Counted from the stretch's first letter, positions 18,832-28,873 are shown. The stretch is 64,000 bases of DNA from Chromatiales bacterium (ex Bugula neritina AB1) (GCA_001730015.1 MDLA01000113.1:1-64000), one strand, 5' to 3'. The notes: generated by a model not told the origin, from the sequence alone. Translations and numbers: made by a program.

Positions 18832-19080
18832 AGCTAGTGCCCATCCATAAACCAGCGCTACTGCGGACCAATCAAGCACGCTATCTTTCCCCGACCACAT
18901 GTTGTTATTTATAATGACTAAACGCCCATAAACCAGCGCTACTGCGGACCAATCAAGCACGCTATCTTTCCCCGACCACATGTTGTTATTTATAATGACT
19001 AAACGCCCACATGTGGTAGATGAATTCTCTCGTACCTGAATGATCCTCGCTACGCCCCGGTTTATGGACGGGCATTAGCT
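18832..19080. mobile_element. MITE-like element with imperfect terminal inverted repeats
   Basis: The left end AGCTAGTGCCCATCCATAAACC (18832-18853) and the reverse complement of 19059-19080 agree at 20 of 22 positions, with weaker similarity extending to about 45 bp. The interior has no gene. A related stretch containing GTGGGCGTTTAGTCATT recurs at 27447-27463. The element fills most of the 398-bp gap between yejA and the P1 peptidase gene; the remaining 110 bp show nothing I can identify. Confidence 0.65.
18845..19006. repeat. Perfect tandem duplication of an 81-bp unit
   Basis: Two copies, 18845-18925 and 18926-19006, each begin CCATAAACCAGCGCTACTGC and end AATGACTAAACGC. I saw no mismatch. 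They lie inside the inverted-repeat element, so the element grew by an internal duplication. The perfect identity implies a recent event. Confidence 0.92.
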
Positions 19081-19193
19081 TACAACTAGTGAGTCTAGCA
19101 GTAGTTTCCACTTGGGTAGCAGTTTCGGCCACTTACTTTTCAGTCAGGATTTCACCAGACACTCTAACCGTTCTATCGCAGAGCAATGGCCTC

Positions 19194-20192
19194 TCAACTT
19201 CCCCAGGCACTGCGCCAGCACGGAAGCAGATCGCCTTCCTCTGCAGAGGCTTCAAAAACCCCGCGCGCAATGGCACGCGAAAGGCACAGTGCCGCCGCAT
19301 GACAAAGCTCTGCGTGATCACTGACGGGATTACGCATTTCCCGCTGCCCTGTGCTGATCGAAAAAACCAGATCACCGTCAAGTGGGGTGTGCGACGGCAG
19401 AATGGCCCGCGCCAGCCCGTCATGCGCTGCGATCGCCACTCGCTGCGCCTGCGCCACACTGAGCTCTGCATCGGTCGCAACAACCGCAATAGTGGTATTC
19501 GCTTTGGGGTTGTCTGACAAACGTGGATCGTGCAACTGGATATCGGGCGCACTGCTACTGATTCCATAGCCGCCGAACTCCTCGCCTATCTCAAACGGCG
19601 CAGCCCAAAAATGCCCGCTGCCGGGAACCAGCACACTACCCCGTGGATTCACTACAACCAGTGCACCAACCGTGTGGCCGTCACGGGTAATGACGGACGC
19701 AGAGCCCAGACCACCTTTTATATCCGAACAGCTTGCACCGGTGCCAGCCCCTGCACTGCCCAGTTCAAATTCGATGGCGGCCGAATCAATAGCCTGAGCG
19801 CCTAGCTTACGGTAGGGATTAACCGACCAGCACTTGTTTCCGCCATTGAGCAAATCGAAAATTATTGCAGCCGATACCAGCGGAACCCGTGCCTCGCCGA
19901 CGGCAAAACCTCGACCTGCCTGATGCAATGCATCGGTAACACCTGAGGCCGCATCCAGACCAAACGCCGATCCCCCTGACAGCACGATGGCATCAATAGC
20001 ATCGACCAGTTTATCCGGAGCGAGCAGATCGGTTTCCCGGGTTCCGGGGGCACCACCGCGCACATCAACAGCGGCTACAAAGGGAGCATCCGCCAGCAAT
20101 ACCGTAGAGCCGCTTTTGAGTTTACGGTCTTGCGCGTTTCCGACTCTGAGACCAGCGACATCGGTGATTAAATTCTGATTACCGGTATTCAC
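19194..20192 (-). CDS. P1 family (S58, DmpA/NylC-like) peptidase or amidohydrolase
   Basis: This 332-residue protein is an N-terminal nucleophile hydrolase that matures by self-cleavage. Family blocks are ITDVAGLRVGNA near the start, AIVLSGGSAFGLDAASGV, GAGTGASCSDIKGGLGSAS, VGALVVVNPRGSV and TTIAVVATDA. By analogy with NylC, the cleavage and catalytic point is probably Asn232/Thr233. The family includes aminopeptidases and hydrolases of unusual amides such as nylon oligomers. It is translated just upstream (minus strand) of repeat DNA and 5 bp downstream of an aldehyde dehydrogenase gene, so the two form an operon. The peptide importer yejABEF follows on the same strand. Confidence 0.88.
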   Translation of the reverse strand: MNTGNQNLITDVAGLRVGNAQDRKLKSGSTVLLADAPFVAAVDVRGGAPGTRETDLLAPDKLVDAIDAIVLSGGSAFGLDAASGVTDALHQAGRGFAVGEARVPLVSAAIIFDLLNGGNKCWSVNPYRKLGAQAIDSAAIEFELGSAGAGTGASCSDIKGGLGSASVITRDGHTVGALVVVNPRGSVLVPGSGHFWAAPFEIGEEFGGYGISSSAPDIQLHDPRLSDNPKANTTIAVVATDAELSVAQAQRVAIAAHDGLARAILPSHTPLDGDLVFSISTGQREMRNPVSDHAELCHAAALCLSRAIARGVFEASAEEGDLLPCWRSAWGS

Positions 20193-20197
20193 TTGAA

Positions 20198-21643
20198 TCA
20201 GCCGTGAAACGCCGCCACCGTTTTCAGCACTGAAAATCCATACAGTGCTTCGAATCCTTTTTCCCGACCGTGCCCCGATTTACCGATCCCGCCGAACGGC
20301 AACTCTACTCCGCCACCCGCGCCATAATTGTTAATAAATATCTGGCCGGCTCGCAGCGCTTTGGCCAACCGCATTTGACGGGCGCCGTCGTGAGTCCAGA
20401 CAGACGCAACCAGACCAAAATCAGTGCTGTTGGCTATTTCAATGGCTTGCTGCTCATCGTCAAAAGGAATCACCACCTGCACCGGTCCGAATATTTCCTG
20501 CTGCGCAAGCACATGATCACTGCTGACACCGGTATATAAAGCAGGGGCCACATAGTGCCCGGCTGCCGGAGCATTATCGATTACCGTACCGCGCACCGGA
20601 GGCGCCAGATCAGCTCCCTGAGCCAGATAGTTTTCAACACGGCTTTTCTGTCGCGCTGATATCAGCGGGCCGACGTTCAAATCAGCGGTTGCCGGGCCGA
20701 CACGCAGCGCTTCGTATTTTCCGGCAAGCATAGACACCAGATTGTCATACACTTTTCGCTGCACCAGCAACCGTGATGATGCAGAGCACGTTTGCCCGGC
20801 ATTCTGAATGCCGGCATTCACCAGAAACGGCAAAGCGGCATCGAGATCGGCATCGTCGAACACCAGCTGCGGTGATTTCCCGCCGAGTTCCAGAGTGACC
20901 GGCACGATATTGTTGGCAGCCGAGGCTTGTATCAGTGAGCCCACCTCCACCGATCCGGTAAAGGAGATATGCTGAATCCCCGGGTGGCAGGCCAACGCCG
21001 CACCGGCCTCTTCTCCAACACCCGGAACCACATTGAGCGCACCCGCTGGCAGCCCCGCCTGAGAAGCGATTTCTGCGAACATCAGAGCTGTGAGGCACGC
21101 TTCCTCTGCCGGTTTCAACACACAGGCATTCCCCATGGCGAGCGCAGCACCGACAGAGCGACCGATTATCTGCATCGGATAGTTCCAGGGAATGATGTGC
21201 CCCGTTACACCGTGCGGCTCACGTAACGTATAGGCGGTGTAGCCATCAAGGTAAGGCAGGGTTTCTCCGTGAACCTTGTCTGCCGCACCACTGTAATATT
21301 CAAGATAGCGCGCCAGTGCCACGGCATCAGCCCTCGCCTGCGTCAAAGGCTTGCCAACATCTGTCGCTTCAAGCAATGCCAGCTGCTCTACCTGATCAAG
21401 TACCAGCCTGCTCATTTCAGTCAGTACCCGACCACGCTCCAGTGCGGTTGATTTTCCCCACGCTCCAGCCAGTGCTGTATGCGCCGCGTCAACGGCAAGA
21501 TCAATATCGGCGGCTCCCGCTCGTGCAATTTCACAAACTGAAGCACCACTTGAAGGATCTTCGAGTATAATTTTTTCCGCGCTTAGTGCGCACTGCCAGC
21601 GCCCGTCAATAAAACAGTGATCACTTGCAAAAGGTAAGTTCAT
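20198..21643 (-). CDS. NAD(P)-dependent aldehyde dehydrogenase
   Basis: This 481-residue enzyme of the ALDH superfamily oxidises an aldehyde to a carboxylate. Present are the cofactor-side PWNYPMQ, TLELGGKSP with the general-base Glu, FTGSVEVG, the catalytic Cys in NAGQTCSASSRL and EIFGPVQVV. Its stop is 5 bp before the P1 peptidase start. The aldehyde is unknown; amino- or betaine-aldehydes are common substrates of this subgroup. Confidence 0.92.
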   Translation of the reverse strand: MNLPFASDHCFIDGRWQCALSAEKIILEDPSSGASVCEIARAGAADIDLAVDAAHTALAGAWGKSTALERGRVLTEMSRLVLDQVEQLALLEATDVGKPLTQARADAVALARYLEYYSGAADKVHGETLPYLDGYTAYTLREPHGVTGHIIPWNYPMQIIGRSVGAALAMGNACVLKPAEEACLTALMFAEIASQAGLPAGALNVVPGVGEEAGAALACHPGIQHISFTGSVEVGSLIQASAANNIVPVTLELGGKSPQLVFDDADLDAALPFLVNAGIQNAGQTCSASSRLLVQRKVYDNLVSMLAGKYEALRVGPATADLNVGPLISARQKSRVENYLAQGADLAPPVRGTVIDNAPAAGHYVAPALYTGVSSDHVLAQQEIFGPVQVVIPFDDEQQAIEIANSTDFGLVASVWTHDGARQMRLAKALRAGQIFINNYGAGGGVELPFGGIGKSGHGREKGFEALYGFSVLKTVAAFHG

Positions 21644-21827
21644 AATTGTGGTGCATCCAGCTGAAACTATAGCGGCGAATGGCCACCACTTACTTTATCG
21701 CGATGAGCCGCTGCGTTGATTGTTATACTGCAATTATTACATCGAGCCCGATACCGCTTTAATTGATTTTCGTACGCCCGGTATCTCCGGCCCGCGCACT
21801 GCTAATCCAACCCCCATCGTAACCTGA

Positions 21828-22721
21828 ATGCCCCGATCCAACTACTCCCTGTCAGTGGGAATTCCGCTGCTTTTTGTATTCCTCTGGAGCACCGGCTTCA
21901 TTGGTGCCAAGCTCGGAATGCCCTATGCGGAGCCGTTTACCTTTCTGCTCGTGCGCATGATTATAGCGGCGGCCCTGCTGTTGCTGATCGCGGTTTTTAT
22001 CCGTGCAAAGTGGCCGCGAACCGCCATGTTGTATCTACACGCGATGATCACCGGCGTACTCATTCACGGCATCTATCTGGGCGGTGTATTTTTTGCCATT
22101 TCCAAAGGACTGGATGCCGGTATCAGCGCATTGATCGTCAGTCTTCAGCCTCTGATTACGTTGATGCTTTCAGTTACCGTACTGAGTGAATCAATCAGCC
22201 CACAGAAAATTGCCGGTATCGCCCTCGGGCTTGCGGGCGTAATAATAGTGATCTCTTCACGCGGAATAGGAACCGATGGATTAGTTATGATCGGGCTGAT
22301 TTCCTGTGTTTTTTCCCTGTTCGCGATCTCGGCCGGTACGGTTTATCAGAAACGATTCTGCGCCGATATCGAACTCCTGCCGTCCGTCTGCCTACAGTAT
22401 ATTGGCAACGTTTTATTTCTGACTCCTGTCGCAGCAGCCTTTGAAACAATGGAGATAAGCTGGACACCGCATTTTATTATTGCAATGACCTGGCTGGTGC
22501 TGGCACTGTCTCTGGGCGCTGTGTTATTGCTGATGTGGCTGCTCAATCGCGGCAGCGCTGGTCAGGTTGCGAGTCTGTTTTATCTGGTTCCGCCATTCGC
22601 CGCTGTAGAGGCGTGGTTGCTGTTCGGTGAAACGCTCACGCCCGTGGCGATAGCTGGAATCGCCTTGTGTGGCGCTGGAGTAGCTCTGGTGCAGCGCGCA
22701 AAGGATGCATGCTCGAACTGA
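21828..22721 (+). CDS. EamA/DMT-superfamily transporter
   Basis: This 297-residue inner-membrane protein has about ten hydrophobic helices arranged as two EamA repeats, the first opening PLLFVFLWSTGFIGAKLGMPYAEP, typical of RhaT/YdcZ-type metabolite exporters. It is divergent from the aldehyde dehydrogenase. The substrate cannot be predicted. Confidence 0.85.
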   Translation: MPRSNYSLSVGIPLLFVFLWSTGFIGAKLGMPYAEPFTFLLVRMIIAAALLLLIAVFIRAKWPRTAMLYLHAMITGVLIHGIYLGGVFFAISKGLDAGISALIVSLQPLITLMLSVTVLSESISPQKIAGIALGLAGVIIVISSRGIGTDGLVMIGLISCVFSLFAISAGTVYQKRFCADIELLPSVCLQYIGNVLFLTPVAAAFETMEISWTPHFIIAMTWLVLALSLGAVLLLMWLLNRGSAGQVASLFYLVPPFAAVEAWLLFGETLTPVAIAGIALCGAGVALVQRAKDACSN

Positions 22722-22953
22722 TATACTCCGTACTTGTCAACTAACTTCACCGAACACGCAATAGGCGGCTTTCCAAAAATGAAGTTCGACAGCGGCTGCT
22801 GTCTTGTGGCCGGCCATTGCGATCGGTTGAGTTGAATATGAATACCTATTCGCTTAAATCGACCACAATACCCAACTCGAAAACTCACACCCTCACTACG
22901 ACCTTCATTTTCAGACATCAGCCTCCTCGTCAGATAACCCAACAGGAACACGA

Positions 22954-23835
22954 ATGACAGACACTACCTCTTACACACCGCCAGCGGTCTGGAAATGGGA
23001 CTCCGAAAGCGGCGGCAAATGGGCCAGCATAAATCGTCCGATTGCCGGAGCGACCAGCGAAAAAGAACTTCCCGTCGGCAAGCACCCGCTGCAACTGTAT
23101 TCACTCGCCACACCAAACGGTGTCAAAATAACCGTTATGCTGGAAGAGCTGCTGCAGGCAGGACACAGCGGTGCGGAATACGACGCCTATCTGATCAAAA
23201 TCGGTGACGGAGATCAGTTTGGCAGTGGTTTTGTCAGCATAAACCCAAACTCAAAAATACCGGCTATGGTTGACCACAGCACTGACAAACCAACCCGGGT
23301 TTTTGAGTCCGGTGCCATATTGCTTTATCTGGCTGAAAAATTCGGCGCATTTCTGCCCGAAAACCATAGCGCGCGCACAGAATGTTTATCGTGGTTATTC
23401 TGGCAGATGGGCAGCGCACCTTACCTCGGCGGCGGTTTCGGGCATTTCTATACCTATGCGCCGGTAAAAATCGAGTATTGCATCGATCGTTTTACCATGG
23501 AAACCAAGCGCCAGCTCGACGTGCTGGATCGGCAACTCGCAAACAACGAATACATCAGTGGCAATGAATACACCATAGCCGATATGGCCATCTGGCCCTG
23601 GTACGGTCAGGTTGTTTTAAATAACGTCTATGAAGCGGCTGAATTTCTTGAAGCACACACCTACAAAAACGTTTTGAGATGGGCCAACAGCATCGCTGAA
23701 CGACCCGCTGTAAAACGCGGGCGCATGGTTAACCGCAGTTTCGGGCCGCTCGAGGGTCAATTGCGCGAGCGCCACGACGCAAGCGACTTCGATACAAAAA
23801 CACAAGATAAAATCGAGACTGCCAGCCAAGATTAA
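22954..23835 (+). CDS. yghU: Glutathione S-transferase family protein, YghU type
   Basis: This 293-residue protein resembles the E. coli disulfide-bond oxidoreductase YghU. Characteristic features are the N-terminal PPAVWKWDSESGGKWASINRP, LQLYSLATPNGVKITVMLEE at the glutathione fold, ESGAILLYLAEKFG, and the C-terminal helical domain with ISGNEYTIADMAIWPWYG. YghU-type enzymes bind two glutathiones and reduce disulfides or organic hydroperoxides. An OxyR-type regulator follows 183 bp downstream in the same direction, consistent with a peroxide-response role. Confidence 0.9.
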   Translation: MTDTTSYTPPAVWKWDSESGGKWASINRPIAGATSEKELPVGKHPLQLYSLATPNGVKITVMLEELLQAGHSGAEYDAYLIKIGDGDQFGSGFVSINPNSKIPAMVDHSTDKPTRVFESGAILLYLAEKFGAFLPENHSARTECLSWLFWQMGSAPYLGGGFGHFYTYAPVKIEYCIDRFTMETKRQLDVLDRQLANNEYISGNEYTIADMAIWPWYGQVVLNNVYEAAEFLEAHTYKNVLRWANSIAERPAVKRGRMVNRSFGPLEGQLRERHDASDFDTKTQDKIETASQD

Positions 23836-24018
23836 AAAATTGTAAATTCCAGCCGAAAATTACAAGCCCGCGGTAGATACATCTCCTGCAGCGACAAAAC
23901 CTGTTACCGCGGTGATCCGGTTATGTTTAGAATCCGTACTGTTACAAATAAAGCGCAGCTCAAAAATGTTGTAACTGCTTAGAATCGATAACTAAAGGGA
24001 ACCAAATTAATTCGATTC

Positions 24019-24930
24019 ATGAATAATCTCCCGACTTTCAAGCAATTGCGCTACCTTGTTACTCTTGAGCAGCATTTGCACTTTGGAAAAGCTGCGACAG
24101 CGTGCTCGGTGACTCAATCCGCATTTAGTTCAGCGATAAAAGAACTCGAAATCATCCTCAATGTCTCTTTGGTTGATCGAACCAATCGGAGCGTGGTGTT
24201 CACCCCTGTGGGCACCCGAATCTCCAGTGAAGCCCGATCCGTACTGCAGGGACTTGAAGGGATCAGTCATATTGCAAGCGCCGCGCAGCGGCCGTTAAGC
24301 GGACAATTACACTTGGGTGTAGTACCCACAGTTGCGCCGTTTGTCCTCCCGAAGCTTGTGCCCGTTCTGCGCCGCAAGTTTCCTGCACTGGAGCTGCACC
24401 TGCGCGAGGAAAAAACGCTGGTTATACATCAGATGCTGATGAACGGCGACCTCGACCTGATGCTGCTGGCGCTACCTTATGAACTGGGCAATACCGAAAC
24501 AATTTCAATTTTCAACGACAAATTTAAGCTTGCATACAATAAAGATACAGAACTCATTGACCCGGACAACTACAAGCACGTGACAACCTCGGATAATTCA
24601 ATACTCTTACTCGAAGACGGTCACTGCATGCGCGAACATGCACTCAGCGCCTGCAACTTCGCTCACAAAGACAAAATAAGTAACTTCTCTGCCAGTGGTA
24701 TCTATAGCCTGGTTCAAATGGTCAATAGCGATCTGGGCATCACCTTTATTCCACAAATGGCTATAGATTGCGGGATATTGAAAAATACACAAGTACACAC
24801 CAGAGATCTCGAAGAAGACAGCCACCGTGTAATTGGCCTGGCCTGGCGCAAATCCAGCGCAAGGGTAAAGGAATTTAAATTACTCGCCGCGGTCATCAGA
24901 GACTGTATGCGCCCTGATGAAAACACATAA
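24019..24930 (+). CDS. oxyR: Peroxide-sensing LysR regulator OxyR
   Basis: This 303-residue LysR-family activator has an N-terminal winged helix (about 5-65, FGKAATACSVTQSAFSSAI) and an effector domain. Both redox cysteines of OxyR are present: Cys203 in LLLEDGHCMREHAL and Cys212 nine residues later, followed by GITFIPQMA. The DGHC context is diagnostic. OxyR forms a disulfide on H2O2 exposure and activates antioxidant genes. No catalase or ahpC gene is adjacent; the only candidate local target is the GST gene upstream. Confidence 0.9.
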   Translation: MNNLPTFKQLRYLVTLEQHLHFGKAATACSVTQSAFSSAIKELEIILNVSLVDRTNRSVVFTPVGTRISSEARSVLQGLEGISHIASAAQRPLSGQLHLGVVPTVAPFVLPKLVPVLRRKFPALELHLREEKTLVIHQMLMNGDLDLMLLALPYELGNTETISIFNDKFKLAYNKDTELIDPDNYKHVTTSDNSILLLEDGHCMREHALSACNFAHKDKISNFSASGIYSLVQMVNSDLGITFIPQMAIDCGILKNTQVHTRDLEEDSHRVIGLAWRKSSARVKEFKLLAAVIRDCMRPDENT

Positions 24931-25001
24931 ATAGAAATTCGCAAACTGGCTAAAATCTGCTTTCCAGCATAGATCGGAAAATCCCGTGGCTCAGACAGCT
25001 A

Positions 25002-27359
25002 TTACTTAACGCTAACCATTGAATCAGACCGGCTGTTTGAAACATGCCATCCATAGTATGCCAAAGCAAGCAGCATTGCCGGTGCATGAAATTCTGCAGC
25101 TTTGAACATAATAAGCCCTGCCAGAATCAGACGCACCCCGATTTCCCATACCGCAAGAGCCCGGCGGTCAAAAGCTGCCAGCGCACTAGCCAGTAGATAC
25201 AGCGCAGCAGCCAGCCTCAGCAACAACCACAGCAACGCTCCCAGATGTAACTCGCCGTCGTAGCCCGGCAGGTATTGTGCGGCAGAAGGAAGTGCAGATG
25301 GATCGCGAACAGCAGCGTCTATCAGCAGTATTTCCGGGTACATAGCGAATACAAAGGGAATTATAAACATAACAATGCCGGATCGCACGGCTGAGAACGC
25401 CGTTGCCATCGGTTCAGCCTTGGTAATAGTTGCTGCAGTAAATGCTGCAATTGCAACTGGCGGCGTAATAGCAGATGCGACCGCAAAATAGAATATAAAC
25501 ATATGCGCGGTAAATATAGATAAGCCCAGCCCGGATAACACCGGCCCCATCAACAACGCCACGTTAATATAGGCTGGCACCGCCGGCATACCCATGCCCA
25601 GCAACACCGCCAGCGCCATGGTTGTTATCAAGGCTATAAACTGGAAAACACCGGAACCACTACCACCAAGATCCAGAGAGCGCAACCAGCCGAGAACATC
25701 CAGTGCTATAAAATCTGACAGGCCGGTAAAATTCAGGCAGAAATCTATAATCGAAACCGCCAGAAACATCAGATACAGTGTTGAGATCAGAACGCCCGAT
25801 CCGGATAACGCATCGAGCAAGCGCCCGGGCCGCTTGCGCATATCTGAGTCTAAAAATAGTAAAAAGCATAACAGAATTACCGCCCACCACCCGGCGCTAC
25901 CAGCGTCACCGGCAGAATTCTGCATTAATTCAAAGAACCAGGGTAAATCCGCTGCACGGCAGATTCCATTCTGTACGGTTGTTTGAACTCCGAATATCGA
26001 ACCAAGCACACCACAGCCGATCGCTTCCTTTGGTGTGAGTAACAAAAACAGGATTAGCAGGATCGGGCCGAATATCATTACCAGATTCAGCTTATCAGCA
26101 CGTGACAGAATCATGTCTTCGGTTACTTCGCCGATCGCCTCAATTCCCTGCTTTCTCGATTGAAAAACCGCGGATAGAAACAGACAGAAAAAATAGGCCA
26201 CGGCCGGTATAGCCGCCGCTATGATCACTTCCCGATAAGGCACAGCGGTCAGCGCGGCAAGAACAAATGCCGCGACGCCCATCACCGGCGGCATTATCGA
26301 ACCCCCTGACGAGGCTGCCGATTCCATACCACCCGCAAAAACTCTGGAAAACCCCCTTTTGATCATCATCGGGATCGTCAACACACCGGTTGACAGAACG
26401 TTCACCACCGGTCCGCCAGAAATCGTACCGAACATCGCCGAAGAAACAATCGCCGCATGTGCCGGGCCGCCACGCAGTTTCCGGGTCCACAGAAAAGCGA
26501 GCTTGATCAGCGAGCGTCCTCCGGCAGATGCACCAAACAGCCCGCCGAGCACAATATAGGGAAACACGGTATTCAGAATAATATCCATAAACCGGCCAAG
26601 CAGACCCGATGAGTTATTAATCAGTGCATCGTGCAGGCGAGGTCTGCCATCTGCCAGCAGCCGGGGCTCCCCGCCCAGTTTTGTCATCAGATATTTGTTG
26701 ATGTCGTCAGGGCCGTGGAAGTACCAAACCAAAACTGTAATCACGGTATAAGCTGCAATGGCAATAGCCACCAGTACCAGCGGCAAACCCCAGACTTTCA
26801 CGTTATAGGCAAGGAATACCAGAACTGCGAGGCCCATTATCGCAACCAGCCAGCCCTCCGTTGTATTGATACACTGCGGATCTTCTACCGTATCCGGAAC
26901 GGGCAGCCCGAACGTCTCGGCAAATTCAATCTCTGCCGCAAGACTCCTGGCTATTAGCTCAGCTCGCTCACCAGTAATCTGATCAACCAGACACACCGCT
27001 TCAATCTCAACAACGTAAGTCAGTGAGATCGCCATGGCAGCGATAAACAGCGCAATATCCAGCGCGAGCCCCAGACGACGTCGCCATGGCGTACTGTTGG
27101 CAAGCTCCCGCCAGAGCGAGTGCTTAAGCGCGACGATCGTCATCATCACAGCAAATGCTATCGGATAGAAGTATTCGTAGGGATACTTGCGGATCGTGAA
27201 GTTTTTAAAGCCCTGGAATCCGGAAAAAAGTTCGTCGATTCCAGGGATACCAGGCATTGCATTAAGCAATCCCACAATAACCAGCGCCAGAGCCAGCCAG
27301 TAAACCAGTTTTTGACCAACGTCGTCCGGCTCGGCCGGTGTCAGTGATTCATTTGACAT
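25002..27359 (-). CDS. TRAP transporter fused permease (TAXI type)
   Basis: This is a fused small-plus-large membrane subunit of a TRAP transporter, about 785 residues from the ATG at 27359 (MSNESLTPAEPDD). An in-frame upstream extension to 27413 looks non-coding. The N-terminal part has about six helices. From about residue 250 a DctM-like domain begins, with GGLFGASAGGRSLIKLAF, MFGTISGGPVVNVLSTG and AAFVLAALTAVPYREVI. It is energised by ion gradients and needs the periplasmic TAXI protein encoded 258 bp upstream. The substrate is unknown. Confidence 0.92.
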   Translation of the reverse strand: MSNESLTPAEPDDVGQKLVYWLALALVIVGLLNAMPGIPGIDELFSGFQGFKNFTIRKYPYEYFYPIAFAVMMTIVALKHSLWRELANSTPWRRRLGLALDIALFIAAMAISLTYVVEIEAVCLVDQITGERAELIARSLAAEIEFAETFGLPVPDTVEDPQCINTTEGWLVAIMGLAVLVFLAYNVKVWGLPLVLVAIAIAAYTVITVLVWYFHGPDDINKYLMTKLGGEPRLLADGRPRLHDALINNSSGLLGRFMDIILNTVFPYIVLGGLFGASAGGRSLIKLAFLWTRKLRGGPAHAAIVSSAMFGTISGGPVVNVLSTGVLTIPMMIKRGFSRVFAGGMESAASSGGSIMPPVMGVAAFVLAALTAVPYREVIIAAAIPAVAYFFCLFLSAVFQSRKQGIEAIGEVTEDMILSRADKLNLVMIFGPILLILFLLLTPKEAIGCGVLGSIFGVQTTVQNGICRAADLPWFFELMQNSAGDAGSAGWWAVILLCFLLFLDSDMRKRPGRLLDALSGSGVLISTLYLMFLAVSIIDFCLNFTGLSDFIALDVLGWLRSLDLGGSGSGVFQFIALITTMALAVLLGMGMPAVPAYINVALLMGPVLSGLGLSIFTAHMFIFYFAVASAITPPVAIAAFTAATITKAEPMATAFSAVRSGIVMFIIPFVFAMYPEILLIDAAVRDPSALPSAAQYLPGYDGELHLGALLWLLLRLAAALYLLASALAAFDRRALAVWEIGVRLILAGLIMFKAAEFHAPAMLLALAYYGWHVSNSRSDSMVSVK

Positions 27360-27426
27360 TGATGGTCCCATAGCGAGAAAAGCAGCGTCCGCCCGTATAC
27401 CGGCACATAGCAAGCACTGGGGTGCA

Positions 27427-27463
27427 TGAAAATTCTCTTAACACAAGTGGGCGTTTAGTCATT
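27427..27463. repeat. Fragment related to the 18832-19080 element
   Basis: GTGGGCGTTTAGTCATT (27447-27463) is identical to the reverse complement of part of the element at 18832-19080. The preceding AATTCTCTTAACACAA resembles the bases next to it there. It lies between the TAXI binding-protein gene and the TRAP permease gene, as a fragment rather than a whole element. Confidence 0.5.
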
Positions 27464-27617
27464 CCAGTTAACGTACGTGTGAACGTTGAAAATCGCAGAG
27501 ATCTGCAAGAACGTTAGTTACGGATGGCACCAGCCAACTCATAGGCAGCCCGCCGAAACCGGTATCCTACAGAGACACCGGTTTACAACCGACCGTGTTG
27601 ACAACGCAGAGGTATTA

Positions 27618-28670
27618 TTATTCGGGTTTGGCGCAATCTTCGATTTTAAACCCGGCTTCTTCCCACGCGGCGACCGCACCAGCATGGTATTTCAACGGGT
27701 TGGGACCACACATTCCAGACTTTACGACATCAACAATACCGTAGCCTGCGTGCCGCGCAAAAGGCGCTTTGCTTTTCAGCCGGTCCAGTGTATCTATGTG
27801 CGCTTTGGTCAACGCCTTAGCCAGATCGAAAGACATATTTTTACTGACGATATCACCACCAATGGTCGCAAGCCCACGAAAGGTACCGTCCTCTGTTACC
27901 AGAGTTACGCCGGCTTCACCCAATGTTGCGTCGGAGGCGGGAAGCGTGAATGGTGCTGAGCCCGGAGCGCGAAGATATTTTTGAAACGGATCTGACTCGA
28001 ATTTTTCTTTCGGGACAGACCAGACTGTCATGCTGCCAGACGCCAGCGCCTGCGTGATGCGGCTGTCCGGAAACAGAATGGGCAATACGACCGCATCTGC
28101 TGAACCATCAGTTATGGTTTTTACCGCCTGCCCCCAGTTGACCTGAACACCCTTGTAGCCATCGCCTTCCTTCAGCCCGGTAGTCAGTTGAATTACCGCG
28201 CGCGCATTGGTAACCGCAGCGCCGCGCGGCGGACCGTTGTAAATGCTTCTTCCTTCGAGATCACTCCACCCTTTTACCCCTTTTGAGTCGTAGGCGTAGA
28301 GCGCAAAAATACCCAGTGTTACTGGATAAAGTGCACGTAGATTCGACGCAAGTTCAGCGCCTTTTTCCGGCCCTAGCTTCGAATAAGGACCACGTCCCTT
28401 TGCCAGCAGGAAAGGCAGAATATAGGGTGTACCGGCAATATCGGTTTTACCTTCCGCTACGTTTTGTACCGAATTGGTAAGCGTCTGGCCATCGGCCACC
28501 TGAATATTGGCTATCCCTTTTTCGGCAGCAATTTCTGCCAGATGCACCATTGACAGATGGATCGAACCACCGGGCGAAGCGGTTTCGGCAGTCAGGTTTT
28601 CAGCGGCTTGCGCTGAGCTGGCGAGCACTGAAGCCAGTGCGAGTGTCAGCAGCGATTTGATTGGTTTCAC
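27618..28670 (-). CDS. TAXI-family TRAP transporter solute-binding protein
   Basis: This periplasmic receptor has about 350 residues. A GTG start at 28670 with GGGGAA six bases upstream is preferred over the ATG at 28697, because it gives a clean signal peptide (KPIKSLLTLALASVLASSAQA). The mature domain includes TASPGGSIHLSMVHLAEIA, YSKLGPEKGAELASNLRALYP and GRSIYNGPPRGAA, typical of TAXI proteins. It works with the fused permease downstream. Confidence 0.9.
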   Translation of the reverse strand: MKPIKSLLTLALASVLASSAQAAENLTAETASPGGSIHLSMVHLAEIAAEKGIANIQVADGQTLTNSVQNVAEGKTDIAGTPYILPFLLAKGRGPYSKLGPEKGAELASNLRALYPVTLGIFALYAYDSKGVKGWSDLEGRSIYNGPPRGAAVTNARAVIQLTTGLKEGDGYKGVQVNWGQAVKTITDGSADAVVLPILFPDSRITQALASGSMTVWSVPKEKFESDPFQKYLRAPGSAPFTLPASDATLGEAGVTLVTEDGTFRGLATIGGDIVSKNMSFDLAKALTKAHIDTLDRLKSKAPFARHAGYGIVDVVKSGMCGPNPLKYHAGAVAAWEEAGFKIEDCAKPE

Positions 28671-28873
28671 AAGTTTTCCCCTCGTGGTGATATACAACGG
28701 TATCTTCTCATTTTCTGCCTCGATCTGCCTGCCTTTTCTCAGTTGAGGTCGCCCTTAAGACGAAGAGGCTGCGATGTGAGCGTGTTAGCTACTCCAAGCA
28801 GGCAGGATACAAAAAGCCTGGAGCCGGTACAGGTATTTCGCTATGTTTAGGAATCTGCTCGAGAAAAAACCGC

